Origin: Moraxellaceae bacterium
Lineage (GTDB): Bacteria > Pseudomonadota > Gammaproteobacteria > Pseudomonadales > Moraxellaceae
DNA length: 64,000 nucleotides
Direction: 5' to 3'
Assembly: GCA_030646295.1 (NCBI GenBank)
Contig: JAUSND010000024.1
Coordinates: 237,607-301,606, forward strand
The stretch's first letter is position 1. Each line of letters begins with the position of its first letter. The notes under the pieces were generated by a model. It did not search any database. It saw only the letters and a list, made by a program, of their open reading frames with translations, and had not been told where the DNA came from. The position numbers were made by a program, and so were the translations under genes. This document shows positions 30,362 through 40,931 of this stretch, in pieces.

Positions 30362-30943
30362 TCACAACGGCGTGAACACCCTGATCATCCAGGCGTTGAA
30401 TTTCTGCACGCGCGTTGCATCATTCACCGTACAGCGCGGATCGGTATTCTGCAGGGCCTTTATGGCACCATCTGCAATTGGCAACTTTTCACAGCCATGA
30501 TCATCTTCACAGATCATGTCCCACTGCGGTTTTGCCTGCACATGACAGGCAAAACAGTTGCCGCCAAAACGGTTTTTCACATCTGCAAAGCCGCGCTTGC
30601 GAATGGTGGAGCCGCTCTTGCTCACATCAATCTCGAAAAACTCCCAGTCCTTGGTGACAGGACTGAAATCCTTCTCGCGCTTGATCATGACTTCATTGGG
30701 AAACAGCTGCACCACCGATCCCGGAGGATAGACGCCCCCCGTCGGCGATTTTGCCACCGCAAGGGTACCCTCCAGATTGCCGGCAATATTGTCGACAAAG
30801 AAACCACGCACAGGTGTCATGTCTTTCAGGCACTTGAAGGATTTCTCGGTCACCACCACCGGCTCTGCCGTCAATGACACTCCGGGCAACAGTGTCAGCA
30901 ACAGCAGGGCCAGGCTGGCGGCATTTCTCGGCATGGCAGTCAT
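30362..30943 (-). CDS. Secreted single-haem c-type cytochrome-like protein (possibly cytochrome P460-like)
   Basis: Signal peptide plus CFACH haem motif in GGNCFACHVQAKPQWD. Confidence 0.65.
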   Translation of the reverse strand: MTAMPRNAASLALLLLTLLPGVSLTAEPVVVTEKSFKCLKDMTPVRGFFVDNIAGNLEGTLAVAKSPTGGVYPPGSVVQLFPNEVMIKREKDFSPVTKDWEFFEIDVSKSGSTIRKRGFADVKNRFGGNCFACHVQAKPQWDMICEDDHGCEKLPIADGAIKALQNTDPRCTVNDATRVQKFNAWMIRVFTPL

Positions 30944-31048
30944 GACAGTTGTCCTTCACGTGCAGGAGTGTGGCGGTGATTCTCTATATATTCAGGCATC
31001 AGCCCCCATGTACACCAGACAAATGTATGACGCCACCATACTTTTCCA

Positions 31049-32245
31049 TCACGCTTGCAGCTGCTCGTCCGCCTTCTCGGTCAAGCCATACTGACGGATC
31101 AGGCGCTGCCGTCTGGCTGGCATGAAATTAATACGGGTAACATCACCGTTCACCGCCTCGATAAGACGTGGGTTCATTATGCGAAACCATACCGGTGGCA
31201 CATATGCCGCCAGGAACATGCCGAAGTAACCCACCGGCAGTCGTGGCAGATCAGGGAAGTCACGCAGCGACTGATAGCTGCGGGTCGGGTGCGCATGGTG
31301 ATCCGAGTGACGCTGCAGATGGAACAGCACCAGATTGGATGCAATATGGTTACTGTTCCATGAGTGATGCGGCTGGCACTGTTCGTAACGGCCATTGGCA
31401 AGCTTCTGGCGGATAAGTCCGTAGTGCTCGATATAGTTGGCAGAGGTGAGCTGGAAACCACCCCAGAAGGCCACCATCATCAGGATGGGCACCATGGCAA
31501 CGCCATACAGTGCGATCAGGCCTGCATACAGCACAAACGTGATGACACCACCCTGCACCATTTCATTGTCCAGACTCCAGTCGGACTTGCCGAGGCGTTC
31601 CATGCGCTCGCACTCCAGATCCCACGCACGAAAAAAGGCACCCGGCATTTCACGAAAGACAAAACGGTAGATGGTTTCACCCATGCGCGAGGACGCCGGA
31701 TCTTCCGGGGTTGCCACATGACGGTGGTGCCCGCGATTGTGCTCGACACTGAAATGTCCATACGCGCCCAGTGCCAGCGTGGCCACGGCCAGCTTGCGAT
31801 CCAGCAGGTTTTTCTTGTGGCCCATCTCGTGACAAAGGTTAAGTCCAAACCCCAGCATGCTGCCAGTGGTCAGCGTCACGGCAAGCCAGTGGTACCAGGA
31901 CAGTTCATGCGTGGCGAGAAAGATTACATTGAAGAAAAACCCGAACCACAACATGGGCACGACGGCATAGGTGATATAGCGGTAATAGTTGTCGGCCTCC
32001 AGACGCGGTACCGCTGACTCCGGCGGATTGCTCCGGTCTTCGCCAAACAGGCGGTCCATCATGGTTACGCCGACATAGAACAGCGCAAGGAAAGCCCACA
32101 ACCAGGCCTCACTGCCGGTCTGCAGGTAGAGAATAGGGCCCAGCGGTCCACCCAGCGGGGCAACCACGGACAACAACCAGGCGTATCGCTTGCGGTCGCG
32201 ATAGTTGAGGGCAGCGTGATCTGTAGGAGAAATGGCGGCAGTCAT
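31049..32245 (-). CDS. alkB: Alkane 1-monooxygenase (AlkB-type integral membrane diiron hydroxylase)
   Basis: HEMGHKK, EHNRGHHRHVATPEDPASS, NYIEHYGL, LQRHSDHHAHPTRSYQSLR. Confidence 0.92.
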   Translation of the reverse strand: MTAAISPTDHAALNYRDRKRYAWLLSVVAPLGGPLGPILYLQTGSEAWLWAFLALFYVGVTMMDRLFGEDRSNPPESAVPRLEADNYYRYITYAVVPMLWFGFFFNVIFLATHELSWYHWLAVTLTTGSMLGFGLNLCHEMGHKKNLLDRKLAVATLALGAYGHFSVEHNRGHHRHVATPEDPASSRMGETIYRFVFREMPGAFFRAWDLECERMERLGKSDWSLDNEMVQGGVITFVLYAGLIALYGVAMVPILMMVAFWGGFQLTSANYIEHYGLIRQKLANGRYEQCQPHHSWNSNHIASNLVLFHLQRHSDHHAHPTRSYQSLRDFPDLPRLPVGYFGMFLAAYVPPVWFRIMNPRLIEAVNGDVTRINFMPARRQRLIRQYGLTEKADEQLQA

Positions 32246-32365
32246 GGCAGATCCTTTCAGTCATCAATAAGACAGGTTCCAGACTAGGGCTCCCCTCTGC
32301 CCGAAATAACCGCTAGGATTGGCAATAAATCGTCTTTTTATGACAACTCAATCTGCGGAGGCCGC

Positions 32366-33382
32366 ATGATCGAACCGGAACACTGGCTTAGGCCCGCGAT
32401 ACATCCGGTCTACGCGCGCCTGCTGTGCGCCGAGTTGCGGCGTCGCGGCTTCAGCGAGGCCGAGATCGTTGCGGGCACCCATCTCGACTGGGAAACGCTG
32501 CATACGGACAACCGCTTCCTGAGCCTGGAGCAGATGCGCCGTCTGACGCTGCATGCGCTGGCCCTGTCACAGTGCCCCTGGCTTGGCATTGAAGTGGGCA
32601 ACCTCACACAACTGTCGGCCCATGGGGCACTTGGTAGCGCAGTGGTCGCCAGCAGCAATCTGGTGCAGGCACTGGCAGCGGTGGAACGCTATGCCTCGTT
32701 ACGGCAGGGCGTCGCCTCCATGCGGCAAGAGCAGGGTGAAAACCTGTGCATGGTGATTGATGAACACATGATGCCCGAGGAGTTGCGCGAGTATCTGCTC
32801 GGACATTTTGTTGCCAGCCTGCTGCGTCTGCTGGAAACAGTGACGGGAAAATCCCTGCAGGGAGAAGTACACATCGAGTGGCCCTTCGCAGAGCCAGCAT
32901 GGGCCGCGATGTACCAGCATCTTGCCGTGCAGAACAGTTTTGGTAACGCGCAACTGCGCATCCATGTCACGGCCAACCTGATCAACAGTCCCAGTCTTGC
33001 CGCCGACCCGGAGGCAGCCCGTATCGCACTGCGCGAATGTGAGCGCCTGCTACAGAAAGAGCAGCAAGGTGGCAGCCTGACCCAGCGGGTACAGTCGCGA
33101 CTGGTGCACTGCAAGGAAAGTTACCCGACGCTGGAAGAAATGGCGGAAGAAGAGCACGTGTCATCGCGCACCCTTATCCGCCATCTGCATGAGGAAGGCA
33201 CCACATACCAGCAACTGCTGGACGATGTGCGCAAGGAGCTAGCCTGCTGGCTGCTGCTGCAGACAGAACTGCCGGTAGAGATGGTGGCCGAGCGCCTTGG
33301 CTACGGCGACACCTCCAACTTCAGTCGCACGTTCCGGCGCTGGCTTGGCGTGACGCCGCGCGAATTCCGCACGACCTCATGA
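32366..33382 (+). CDS. AraC family transcriptional regulator, divergent from alkB
   Basis: VSSRTLIRHLHEEGTTYQQLL...RLGYGDTSNFSRTFRRWLGVTPREFR. Confidence 0.92.
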   Translation: MIEPEHWLRPAIHPVYARLLCAELRRRGFSEAEIVAGTHLDWETLHTDNRFLSLEQMRRLTLHALALSQCPWLGIEVGNLTQLSAHGALGSAVVASSNLVQALAAVERYASLRQGVASMRQEQGENLCMVIDEHMMPEELREYLLGHFVASLLRLLETVTGKSLQGEVHIEWPFAEPAWAAMYQHLAVQNSFGNAQLRIHVTANLINSPSLAADPEAARIALRECERLLQKEQQGGSLTQRVQSRLVHCKESYPTLEEMAEEEHVSSRTLIRHLHEEGTTYQQLLDDVRKELACWLLLQTELPVEMVAERLGYGDTSNFSRTFRRWLGVTPREFRTTS

Positions 33383-33391
33383 CAAACGTCA

Positions 33392-34444
33392 TCACCGGCT
33401 GGGCAGTGCATTGATGAACTGCGCAATAAACTCCACCATTTGCCCCAGACCCGGCTGCTCCAGCGGATAGTGCCCCGCGTTGTCGAGCATCACCATTTTT
33501 ACCGGTACTTTTTCAAGACGAGCCAGGAATGGCGTACTTAGTGTTATCGGCGTCCATGCATCCTTTGCCGGCTGTGTGAGCAGCACCGGACAGGTTGTAA
33601 AGGCCTCCGGCTCAACCACCGGAACGTAGTTCAGGTAGCTCTTCAAAAACCGGATGGACACCCAGTTACCCGCCGACGTCCTGTCGTCGAGAAACACATC
33701 AAGGGCCCTGGGATCATTGACCAGCGTACTCATCTTTGAAGTGAGCCACATGGGCGCCTTCATGCGCCCCAGCACGGTATCGCCCACCAGACTGGCGGAG
33801 AACCCGCCCACCCGGCTCATGAACAGGTTACGCGCAGTGGCATCCCGCACCTGCTGCAGGCGCTGATCCAGAAATGTCATGCCGACAATGCCGGCCACGT
33901 TCCTGTTTTTTGCCGCCACGTGATACGTCAGCATGCCACCCGCACTCAGGCCATACAGGACAATCGGACGGGGATCCCGCTTTTTCTCCGCATCCACAAA
34001 ATCACTGACCAGGTTCACCCAGGTGTCATAGGTAACCACTTCATCAGCATCAACCTGCGTTACACCATAGCCGGGCAGATCGAGGGACACCGTATCAAAT
34101 CCCCGCCGCCAGAGCGGCCCACCGGCAATCAGTGACATCTGCCGCCCATTGGTACCGACACCATGCAGCAGCACAATCCTGTAAAGAGCATCAGGATTGC
34201 GGAACTGGTCCAGATGGACCTTGTGGCCTTTCCAGTACCACCATGACTCTTCCGGCTGATACTGTTCGGTAAAATGAAGATCAGACGGCAGGAATGCCTG
34301 TACTTTCTTCCAGTCATCCTGCTGCTGGTAACCATCCTGAAAACTTGACGCGTCCTGCGCCCAGGAAAATTCCGGGAGTGTTCCAGCAATAAATACCGGC
34401 AGGAATATTGCAGAAAGACAAACCACCCTTAAAAATCCATTCAT
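33392..34444 (-). CDS. Secreted alpha/beta hydrolase
   Basis: Signal peptide MNGFLRVVCLSAIFLPVFIAG; VLLHGVGTNGRQM; VLYGLSAGGML elbow. Confidence 0.8.
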   Translation of the reverse strand: MNGFLRVVCLSAIFLPVFIAGTLPEFSWAQDASSFQDGYQQQDDWKKVQAFLPSDLHFTEQYQPEESWWYWKGHKVHLDQFRNPDALYRIVLLHGVGTNGRQMSLIAGGPLWRRGFDTVSLDLPGYGVTQVDADEVVTYDTWVNLVSDFVDAEKKRDPRPIVLYGLSAGGMLTYHVAAKNRNVAGIVGMTFLDQRLQQVRDATARNLFMSRVGGFSASLVGDTVLGRMKAPMWLTSKMSTLVNDPRALDVFLDDRTSAGNWVSIRFLKSYLNYVPVVEPEAFTTCPVLLTQPAKDAWTPITLSTPFLARLEKVPVKMVMLDNAGHYPLEQPGLGQMVEFIAQFINALPSR

Positions 34445-34476
34445 GATCATCCCTTTAATTTCGTCTGCATCCATGA

Positions 34477-35706
34477 TCAACTGGCCATCGAGTACTGGTG
34501 TCTTCCACGTTTTTTTGCCTCATAGAGTGAGGCATCTGCATCATCAATGATGCGCTTGTATGAAACGTTCATCTCTGGCACTGCAATCGCGACACCTACA
34601 CTGATGGTGACGTGCTCCGATATTGCCGATCCGGCATGCGCCATAGAGAGTCCATCGACAGCCGCAATCAACCTGCGCGCTACGTCCTCGGCACCATCCC
34701 TGTCCGTATTTGGCAGTATCACCACAAACTCCTCTCCCCCATACCGGGCCACCATGTCCCCGGAGCGCCGCATGGCACCCGACAGTGACCTGGCGACCGC
34801 TGCCAGACACTCATCGCCCGCAGGGTGCCCATAGGTGTCGTTGTAGGTCTTGAAGTAGTCGATATCCAGCAAGAGCACAGCAACCGCCGTCTTTTCGCGT
34901 CTGGAACGCTCCCACTCACGCAACAATGCCTCATCAAAATTACGCCTGTTGGGCAGTCCCGTCAGCGAATCCTGTCTGGCCATCTTCTCCAGAACTTCAT
35001 TCAGCCGCTGGATTTCACTTGCCTCATACTCAAGCAGGACAGACTTCAAAAATGACATCCGGTACTGGTCCTCCGCCAGTCCCGAGATGAAAAGACATAT
35101 CAGACACGTCATCAGATAGTAGTAAACAAACAGGGCAACATAGTTGTCATCGGCAGCATAAGCAGCGGCAATGAAACCAGACGACGCAATGACACAGGTT
35201 GCCAGACTGGCCATTGCCGATGTCTGCAGTGCCAGAGTAGCCACTATGATGATGGCAACCGTGATGTAAACCTGATTGATGGCCAGCTCCTGGCTATCCA
35301 TCAAAAGCCCGCCGATGATCTTGCACGCGATCAGGAGCCCTGCCGCAACAGGCACCCACGAATTGAATTTCTTCTGGATCGCAGGCCTCCGTACAAGCAA
35401 AAGGCTCCCGAAAAGGATAACCCCTGACAGAAACTCGGTAATCAGATAGACAATACGGTCATCACCAACAAGCACACTATTATAAATAAAATATGAGAAT
35501 GCATTCATTCCGACATACATCAGGAACAGCAATGGCGACCCGATGACAACCAGCCGTCCAAAATCATCAAGACGCTGCCTCTCATACGCCGGCTTCAGCT
35601 CTGAAGGAACCGGCAACAACCATCTCCGCCCCCATATCAGCTGCTTTATCTCCCCCTTGAGACCGGAATTTTCGCTACCAGAGTGCTGCGTTGATGACGA
35701 ATACAC
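34477..35706 (-). CDS. Membrane GGDEF diguanylate cyclase
   Basis: RYGGEEFVVILPNTD active site; upstream RSGD (RxxD I-site); multiple TM segments. Confidence 0.9.
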   Translation of the reverse strand: MYSSSTQHSGSENSGLKGEIKQLIWGRRWLLPVPSELKPAYERQRLDDFGRLVVIGSPLLFLMYVGMNAFSYFIYNSVLVGDDRIVYLITEFLSGVILFGSLLLVRRPAIQKKFNSWVPVAAGLLIACKIIGGLLMDSQELAINQVYITVAIIIVATLALQTSAMASLATCVIASSGFIAAAYAADDNYVALFVYYYLMTCLICLFISGLAEDQYRMSFLKSVLLEYEASEIQRLNEVLEKMARQDSLTGLPNRRNFDEALLREWERSRREKTAVAVLLLDIDYFKTYNDTYGHPAGDECLAAVARSLSGAMRRSGDMVARYGGEEFVVILPNTDRDGAEDVARRLIAAVDGLSMAHAGSAISEHVTISVGVAIAVPEMNVSYKRIIDDADASLYEAKKRGRHQYSMAS

Positions 35707-35771
35707 GATAATTTACCTGAAAACACTCATGCCATTAGACGAACAGAAAATATTCATATCTTTTTTAAAGA

Positions 35772-36425
35772 TCATATGAATTCAGGCGAAAGACAAATCT
35801 TCATTGCCATTGAATTAACAATGTATGGCGCAGGATTATTCTGATAATCCGTTATAAGCCTTCCAAGGAACATCCACTTCTGCTTCAGCTTCCTGCCGCT
35901 GCCTTTAGCAACCTCCATGACAATCCTGTCAGCATCCGGATAAACATCCTCAATCGAGTACTTTATCGACGGAACGATCATCATATCCTTCGTTCCCGCA
36001 GATGTTTTTGACAAATAGCGAAATCTCAGGTCAAGAATCCTGAATACAGGATCATTTTTACCGTACTTTACGGTTCGCTCAAAAAACATGTCGTACTCGT
36101 CAACCAGCAACTTCATGTCGTCATTTGAAATAGACATTGAATTATCAAGGTGAAGCAAGGCACGCGAAAATGCCTCAATCATTTTCCATGTTTCTCTTTT
36201 GTCTGAGGTTCCATAGACAGAAACAACTTCTTCAAGCTTGTTAAGCTTTCTCTCGATTGATCCAATTTTTTCCCTGTCAAAAGAGTCATAAGCAAACATT
36301 ATGTCGCCCATTATTTCTGCCACGAGCTGCGATCGATCAATCGATTTCCCATGGCACCAGACAGGAAAGACCGACAGGAGAAATACAAAAAATACCGGAA
36401 TTAATCTCACTGCATGATTCTCCAT
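35772..36425 (-). CDS. Hypothetical secreted protein
   Basis: 217-aa ORF with N-terminal signal peptide (LIPVFFVFLLSVFPVWCHG). Confidence 0.55.
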   Translation of the reverse strand: MENHAVRLIPVFFVFLLSVFPVWCHGKSIDRSQLVAEIMGDIMFAYDSFDREKIGSIERKLNKLEEVVSVYGTSDKRETWKMIEAFSRALLHLDNSMSISNDDMKLLVDEYDMFFERTVKYGKNDPVFRILDLRFRYLSKTSAGTKDMMIVPSIKYSIEDVYPDADRIVMEVAKGSGRKLKQKWMFLGRLITDYQNNPAPYIVNSMAMKICLSPEFI

Positions 36426-36636
36426 GTGCTACAAGAAGCTGCCACTGTCCGGAACATTGATGTACGCAACATCGCGCTGTATAGTTTTTACACGAAACAA
36501 GGTGCCGCCCCCGAAACAGGAATGACAACACGCTTGGCCAGAAACGTCGGGGCGCAGTATTGTCACTCCCGTCCAGATGCGGTTAGGGGAGATAAGCTCG
36601 TTTTCCTTGTCATTTTGGCTCAGCCTGGATGCTGCA

Positions 36637-37668
36637 ATGCAAGAATACCCAGCCTTCACAAAGATCCCTTCTGTTCCCGTGACCTATGCGTTACAGCTTG
36701 TCGCCATCCTTGAGCAGAGGGGAATTTCCCAGGAAAAGCTGCTGAAGGCAGCAAACAGCCCTGCCGATCTTCTAAGCCAACCGGATGCGCGACTGACACT
36801 GGCACAGTTTTCGGACCTGATTGACGAGGCAAAAAGACAGATCAATGAACCAGCGCTGGGCTATCTGCTTGGGCTGGAATTGAAACCGAGCGCTCACGGA
36901 GTCCTGGGCTACGCCCTGATGACCTGCAAAAACATCCGTGAGGCCGTATTGCTGGCCGAGCGGTTCATGAGTCTTCGCACCAACGTACTGGACATCCGGT
37001 TTTCCGAGGAGGGCCCGATTGGCGTACTCGAATTCGGGCTGGTCGGCTATCTGGGGCCGTATCGCCAACTGGCCATTGAAATAGTGACGTCGGCGGTGCT
37101 GCGGATTGCCCACTTTCTGCTGGGGAAAATTTCAGACACTACCGAAATCTGGGTGGACTACCCCGAGCCTGATTACTACAAGGAGTGGCAGGATCAGCTG
37201 CCCAAGATTCGTTTTGGCATGTCCACCATTCAGCTGCGATTTCCAACAGAGGTGCTTGACCGACCGTTGGCACTGGCTGACCTGATGTCCCAGAAAGAGG
37301 CAGTGGCAAAACTGGAAACAGAACTGGTGCTGATGGAAACAACGTCAGATATCGCTTCGCGCATACGCGCAATCATGGATCTGAACCAGGAAGAATTTCC
37401 ATCCCTTGGACTGGTTGCCGAAAAACTCAGCATGTCCTCCAGCACACTCAAACGACGACTGCAGCAGCAAGGAATAACTTTCCAGCAGCTGCTGGATGAG
37501 GCCAGATGTGCCCGGGCACTCATCCTGCTTGATAACCAGGCCTTGTCGATTGAGCGCGTTGCGCAGTCAATGGGCTATGCGGACTCGGCCAATTTTACCC
37601 GTGCCTTCAAGAAATGGACCGGGAAATCCCCCAGCGCATGGCGCGAAGGCCAGTCACAGGAATCATGA
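36637..37668 (+). CDS. AraC family transcriptional regulator
   Basis: LSMSSSTLKRRLQQQGITFQQLL...SMGYADSANFTRAFKKWTGKSPSAWR. Confidence 0.9.
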   Translation: MQEYPAFTKIPSVPVTYALQLVAILEQRGISQEKLLKAANSPADLLSQPDARLTLAQFSDLIDEAKRQINEPALGYLLGLELKPSAHGVLGYALMTCKNIREAVLLAERFMSLRTNVLDIRFSEEGPIGVLEFGLVGYLGPYRQLAIEIVTSAVLRIAHFLLGKISDTTEIWVDYPEPDYYKEWQDQLPKIRFGMSTIQLRFPTEVLDRPLALADLMSQKEAVAKLETELVLMETTSDIASRIRAIMDLNQEEFPSLGLVAEKLSMSSSTLKRRLQQQGITFQQLLDEARCARALILLDNQALSIERVAQSMGYADSANFTRAFKKWTGKSPSAWREGQSQES

Positions 37669-37718
37669 TGCAAGCAACCCCGAGTGGCGCTATTGCCCTG
37701 GCGCCACCCGGGTAATGC

Positions 37719-38792
37719 TTATTCATCCTTGAGTGCACACTCGAAGTTTGCCGGCTCGATCTTGCACCGCACTTTCTTCAGGATTGCCATCATGCGGGGG
37801 TCGTATGTCCCGTCTTTTGTCAGCTGCATGCGGGACTCGCGCATGAGCCGTGCGTACTTTTGCTGCTCCACCACGGGAAGGTCAAGCCAGTACTTCGGAT
37901 CAATATCTTTTTCACTCTTGTCGATCATTCCATAAACCGTATCCAGCTTGGTTGCGGCATAGGAACGCAGCTTGAGCACGAGATTATCGAACTCCGGCAC
38001 TTCCTTGACGAATTTCGAGCGGCGAATGACGATGGAGCCGGTGATCTGCACCAGCGGCATGCGGTAAATGGCGCCCTTGGTGCCAAGCCCGCGGTACAAC
38101 TCTAGCGGCTTGAATGCCAGTGCCGGCGCAGCAATGATGTCAACCTGCCCGTTATTGAACTTGCCGGCGAAATTGGTGATATCCGACGCCACCGGCTGTG
38201 CCCCGAGCTGCTGCACCATTTTTGCCTGTGACTTGTCCCACTCCAGTACTGCCACTTTCTTGCCGGCTGCCTTCTCGATCGAATTGATCTTGCGGTCATT
38301 CACCATGACATAGGCTGCACCCAGCGGAATGACCGCTACCGTCTGGTAGTCGCCACTGATGGTGAAATCATTCATCTTGGGGTTGTTTGTGAACATATGA
38401 ATGAATGCCTTCATGTGCTTCATGGATGGCAATGCACCCACTGCATCCAGACTGCCCATGAAGTGATTGAACTGCTTTGAGCGCAGGGTTGACATGGCAA
38501 CGCCATCACACTGGCCTGCCTTGAAATCCTCGGAGGCAACCCGCTCGTCACTATAGGCCTTCAGCTCTACAAACAGGTTCCATTTTCGCGCTTCCAGCGC
38601 AAGATCACGGGCATAGCTGAACACATCACCCTGCGTGCCAACCAGATCGAAAATACAGAACTTGATGTGAAGCGGTTTGGCCAGGGGCTTCATGTCGCCC
38701 AGCACAGGATCGGCAGCGGCCAGCGTTGTAACAGGTGTCATGGCCAGTAATGCTGCGGCCAGCATGCCATGGAACTTTCTTGTAATTTTCAC
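37719..38792 (-). CDS. Putative periplasmic solute-binding protein (TRAP-like, DUF6091-like)
   Basis: Signal peptide MLAAALLAMTPVTTLAAA; periplasmic binding-like sequence, no adjacent transporter subunits. Confidence 0.65.
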   Translation of the reverse strand: MKITRKFHGMLAAALLAMTPVTTLAAADPVLGDMKPLAKPLHIKFCIFDLVGTQGDVFSYARDLALEARKWNLFVELKAYSDERVASEDFKAGQCDGVAMSTLRSKQFNHFMGSLDAVGALPSMKHMKAFIHMFTNNPKMNDFTISGDYQTVAVIPLGAAYVMVNDRKINSIEKAAGKKVAVLEWDKSQAKMVQQLGAQPVASDITNFAGKFNNGQVDIIAAPALAFKPLELYRGLGTKGAIYRMPLVQITGSIVIRRSKFVKEVPEFDNLVLKLRSYAATKLDTVYGMIDKSEKDIDPKYWLDLPVVEQQKYARLMRESRMQLTKDGTYDPRMMAILKKVRCKIEPANFECALKDE

Positions 38793-38926
38793 GTTACCAA
38801 TACCTCAACCAGGAATGAATCCGCTGCCTGCCAGAAAATCCTGCTGGCAGGTACATCGCGTCTGGATCGTAACGTTGAAAATGCCCAGTCTCATGACCGC
38901 CAAGACAGCCACCCCGGTCAATCGGG

Positions 38927-39814
38927 TCACATGCCACAAAGTTGCTGGAGACTTTCGAAGCACCGTTCCTCACCGGTGACCGGATCGGTAAACGCCAGCG
39001 TCCTGGCCAGCAACTGCAGCGGCAAGGAAAAGTCATCGCCCTTGCGGGCCGTCTCGATGGGGTAATACGGATCATTCAGGATTGGCATGCCCAGTGCTGC
39101 CATGTGCACACGCAACTGGTGTGTTTTCCCGGTAACCGGTTGCAGGCGGTAACGCGCAAGGCCGTTACGCTGCTCCATCACATCAATCATCGTGATGGCG
39201 TTTGGCTCGCCCGGCACTTCCTGACGCCGGTAGAACGTCTCTGCAACGTCGATGCGGCTGCTGTACGTCAGCGGGAATGCATGTGCAGGATTCCACGGCG
39301 CAATGGCTTCGTAGGTCTTGCTGATGCGGTTGTCGCGGAACAGCGCGTGATGGGCGTCCCGCGTTGCAATGTTTGTTGACAGGATCAGTACGCCGGCGGT
39401 TTCCCGGTCCAGACGGTGCAAGGGGACCAGATGATCAATGCCCAGCCGTTGCTTGAGCCTGACCAACAGGGTTTCCTTCACGTATTGCCCCACCGGTGCC
39501 GTGGGCAGAAAGTGCGGCTTGTCGGCGACAACAATATTGTCGTCCTGATACAGAATGGCTTCGTCGAAAGGCACATGCAGTTCGTGCTCAAGCTCGCGGT
39601 AGTAATAAATGCGGATGCCCTTCCGGTAGGGCGCATCGGGCGTCAGCACCTGACTGCTGGCATCCACCACACTGCCGCTCGCCATGCGCGCATGCCAGCG
39701 CGCCTCCCCTACGCCGGGAAAGCGTGCCACCAGAAAGGCCAGCAGCGTCGGCCAGTCGCCCTCCGGCAGAAAGACAGCGCTCGGGCTGACGCCGTCACGG
39801 GTAGGAAGGGACAT
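38927..39814 (-). CDS. RluA-family pseudouridine synthase
   Basis: PLHRLDRETAGVLILS catalytic motif, GKTHQLRVHMAALGMPILNDPYY. Confidence 0.88.
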   Translation of the reverse strand: MSLPTRDGVSPSAVFLPEGDWPTLLAFLVARFPGVGEARWHARMASGSVVDASSQVLTPDAPYRKGIRIYYYRELEHELHVPFDEAILYQDDNIVVADKPHFLPTAPVGQYVKETLLVRLKQRLGIDHLVPLHRLDRETAGVLILSTNIATRDAHHALFRDNRISKTYEAIAPWNPAHAFPLTYSSRIDVAETFYRRQEVPGEPNAITMIDVMEQRNGLARYRLQPVTGKTHQLRVHMAALGMPILNDPYYPIETARKGDDFSLPLQLLARTLAFTDPVTGEERCFESLQQLCGM

Positions 39815-39976
39815 GGCAATGGTCACTGGCCGGAGAGAATGGGGATTATCCCCCAAAGCCGGTACGGACGGGAGCCGAACGCCGGCAAGCCTGCACTCTC
39901 CGGACCTCCGGTCGCCCGGCCCGGGCCCGGACCGGTTACAATGGCGTCATTCCCGCCCCTTTGTGCAGCGCAACAT

Positions 39977-40909
39977 ATGAGCATCAACTGGTTCCCCGGC
40001 CACATGAGCAAGGCCATCCGAGAGATCAAGGACATCCTGCCCAAGGTGGACATGATCATCGAGATTGTGGATGCCCGCATCCCGTACAGCAGCGCCAACC
40101 CGGTCATCAGCCAGTTTCGTGCCGGCAAGCCCTTCCTGAAACTGCTCAGCAAAAGTGACCTGGCCGATCCGGTCGTGACCCAGCAATGGCTGGCCCACTT
40201 CCAGAAAGAAGACAACGTAAAAGCGCTGGCCGTGACCACGGTGCACCCGGAGCAGATCCGCCAGATTCTCGGCATGTACCAGTCGATGGCAAAACCCGAC
40301 AAGCTGGGCAACATTACCGCGCTGATCACCGGCATTCCGAATGTGGGCAAGTCGACCATCATCAATACCCTGGCGGGCAAGATGATTGCCAAGACCGGTA
40401 ACGAGCCTGCGATTACCAAGGGACAGCAGCGCATCGACCTGCACAACGGACTGGTGCTGATTGACTCACCCGGCATTCTCTGGCCCAAGATCGAGAATCC
40501 GAACAGTGGTTATCGTCTGGCAGTGAGCGGCGCCATCAAGGAAACGGCCATCAACAATGATGAGGTCGGTCTTTGGGCGGCGGCATTTTTCCTGAAAAAT
40601 TATCCGGAGCTGATGAAAAAGCGCTTCAAGCTGGAAACGCTGCCGGAGCTGGATGTGGAATTCCTGGAAGTCATCGGTCGGCAACGTGGCTGCCTTGGCA
40701 GTGGTGGTCATGTCGATTTTCACAAGATCGCCACCGTGCTGATCAATGAATTCCGTACCGCCACCCTGGGCCTGATCTCGCTGGAAACACCCGAGGTCGC
40801 CATGGCAGAAGACGCCATCGTGCAGCAACGGCTGGCAGAAAAGGAAGCACTGAAGGCCGAGGCGCAGAGACTGCGCAAGCTGGCATTCAAGGCGCGCGCA
40901 AAAAAATAA
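39977..40909 (+). CDS. ylqF: Ribosome biogenesis GTPase YlqF/RbgA-like (circularly permuted GTPase)
   Basis: INWFPGHMSKAIREIKD, G4-like LSKSD before G1 GIPNVGKST, G3-like DSPG; in-frame upstream extension to 39416 is implausible. Confidence 0.88.
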   Translation: MSINWFPGHMSKAIREIKDILPKVDMIIEIVDARIPYSSANPVISQFRAGKPFLKLLSKSDLADPVVTQQWLAHFQKEDNVKALAVTTVHPEQIRQILGMYQSMAKPDKLGNITALITGIPNVGKSTIINTLAGKMIAKTGNEPAITKGQQRIDLHNGLVLIDSPGILWPKIENPNSGYRLAVSGAIKETAINNDEVGLWAAAFFLKNYPELMKKRFKLETLPELDVEFLEVIGRQRGCLGSGGHVDFHKIATVLINEFRTATLGLISLETPEVAMAEDAIVQQRLAEKEALKAEAQRLRKLAFKARAKK

Positions 40910-40931
40910 GCGGATCAACCAGCACAACACC

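Noticed and set aside
39416-39976. N-terminal extension of the YlqF-like ORF
   Set aside because: Antisense to the pseudouridine synthase gene; the true start MSINWFPGHM is at 39977.
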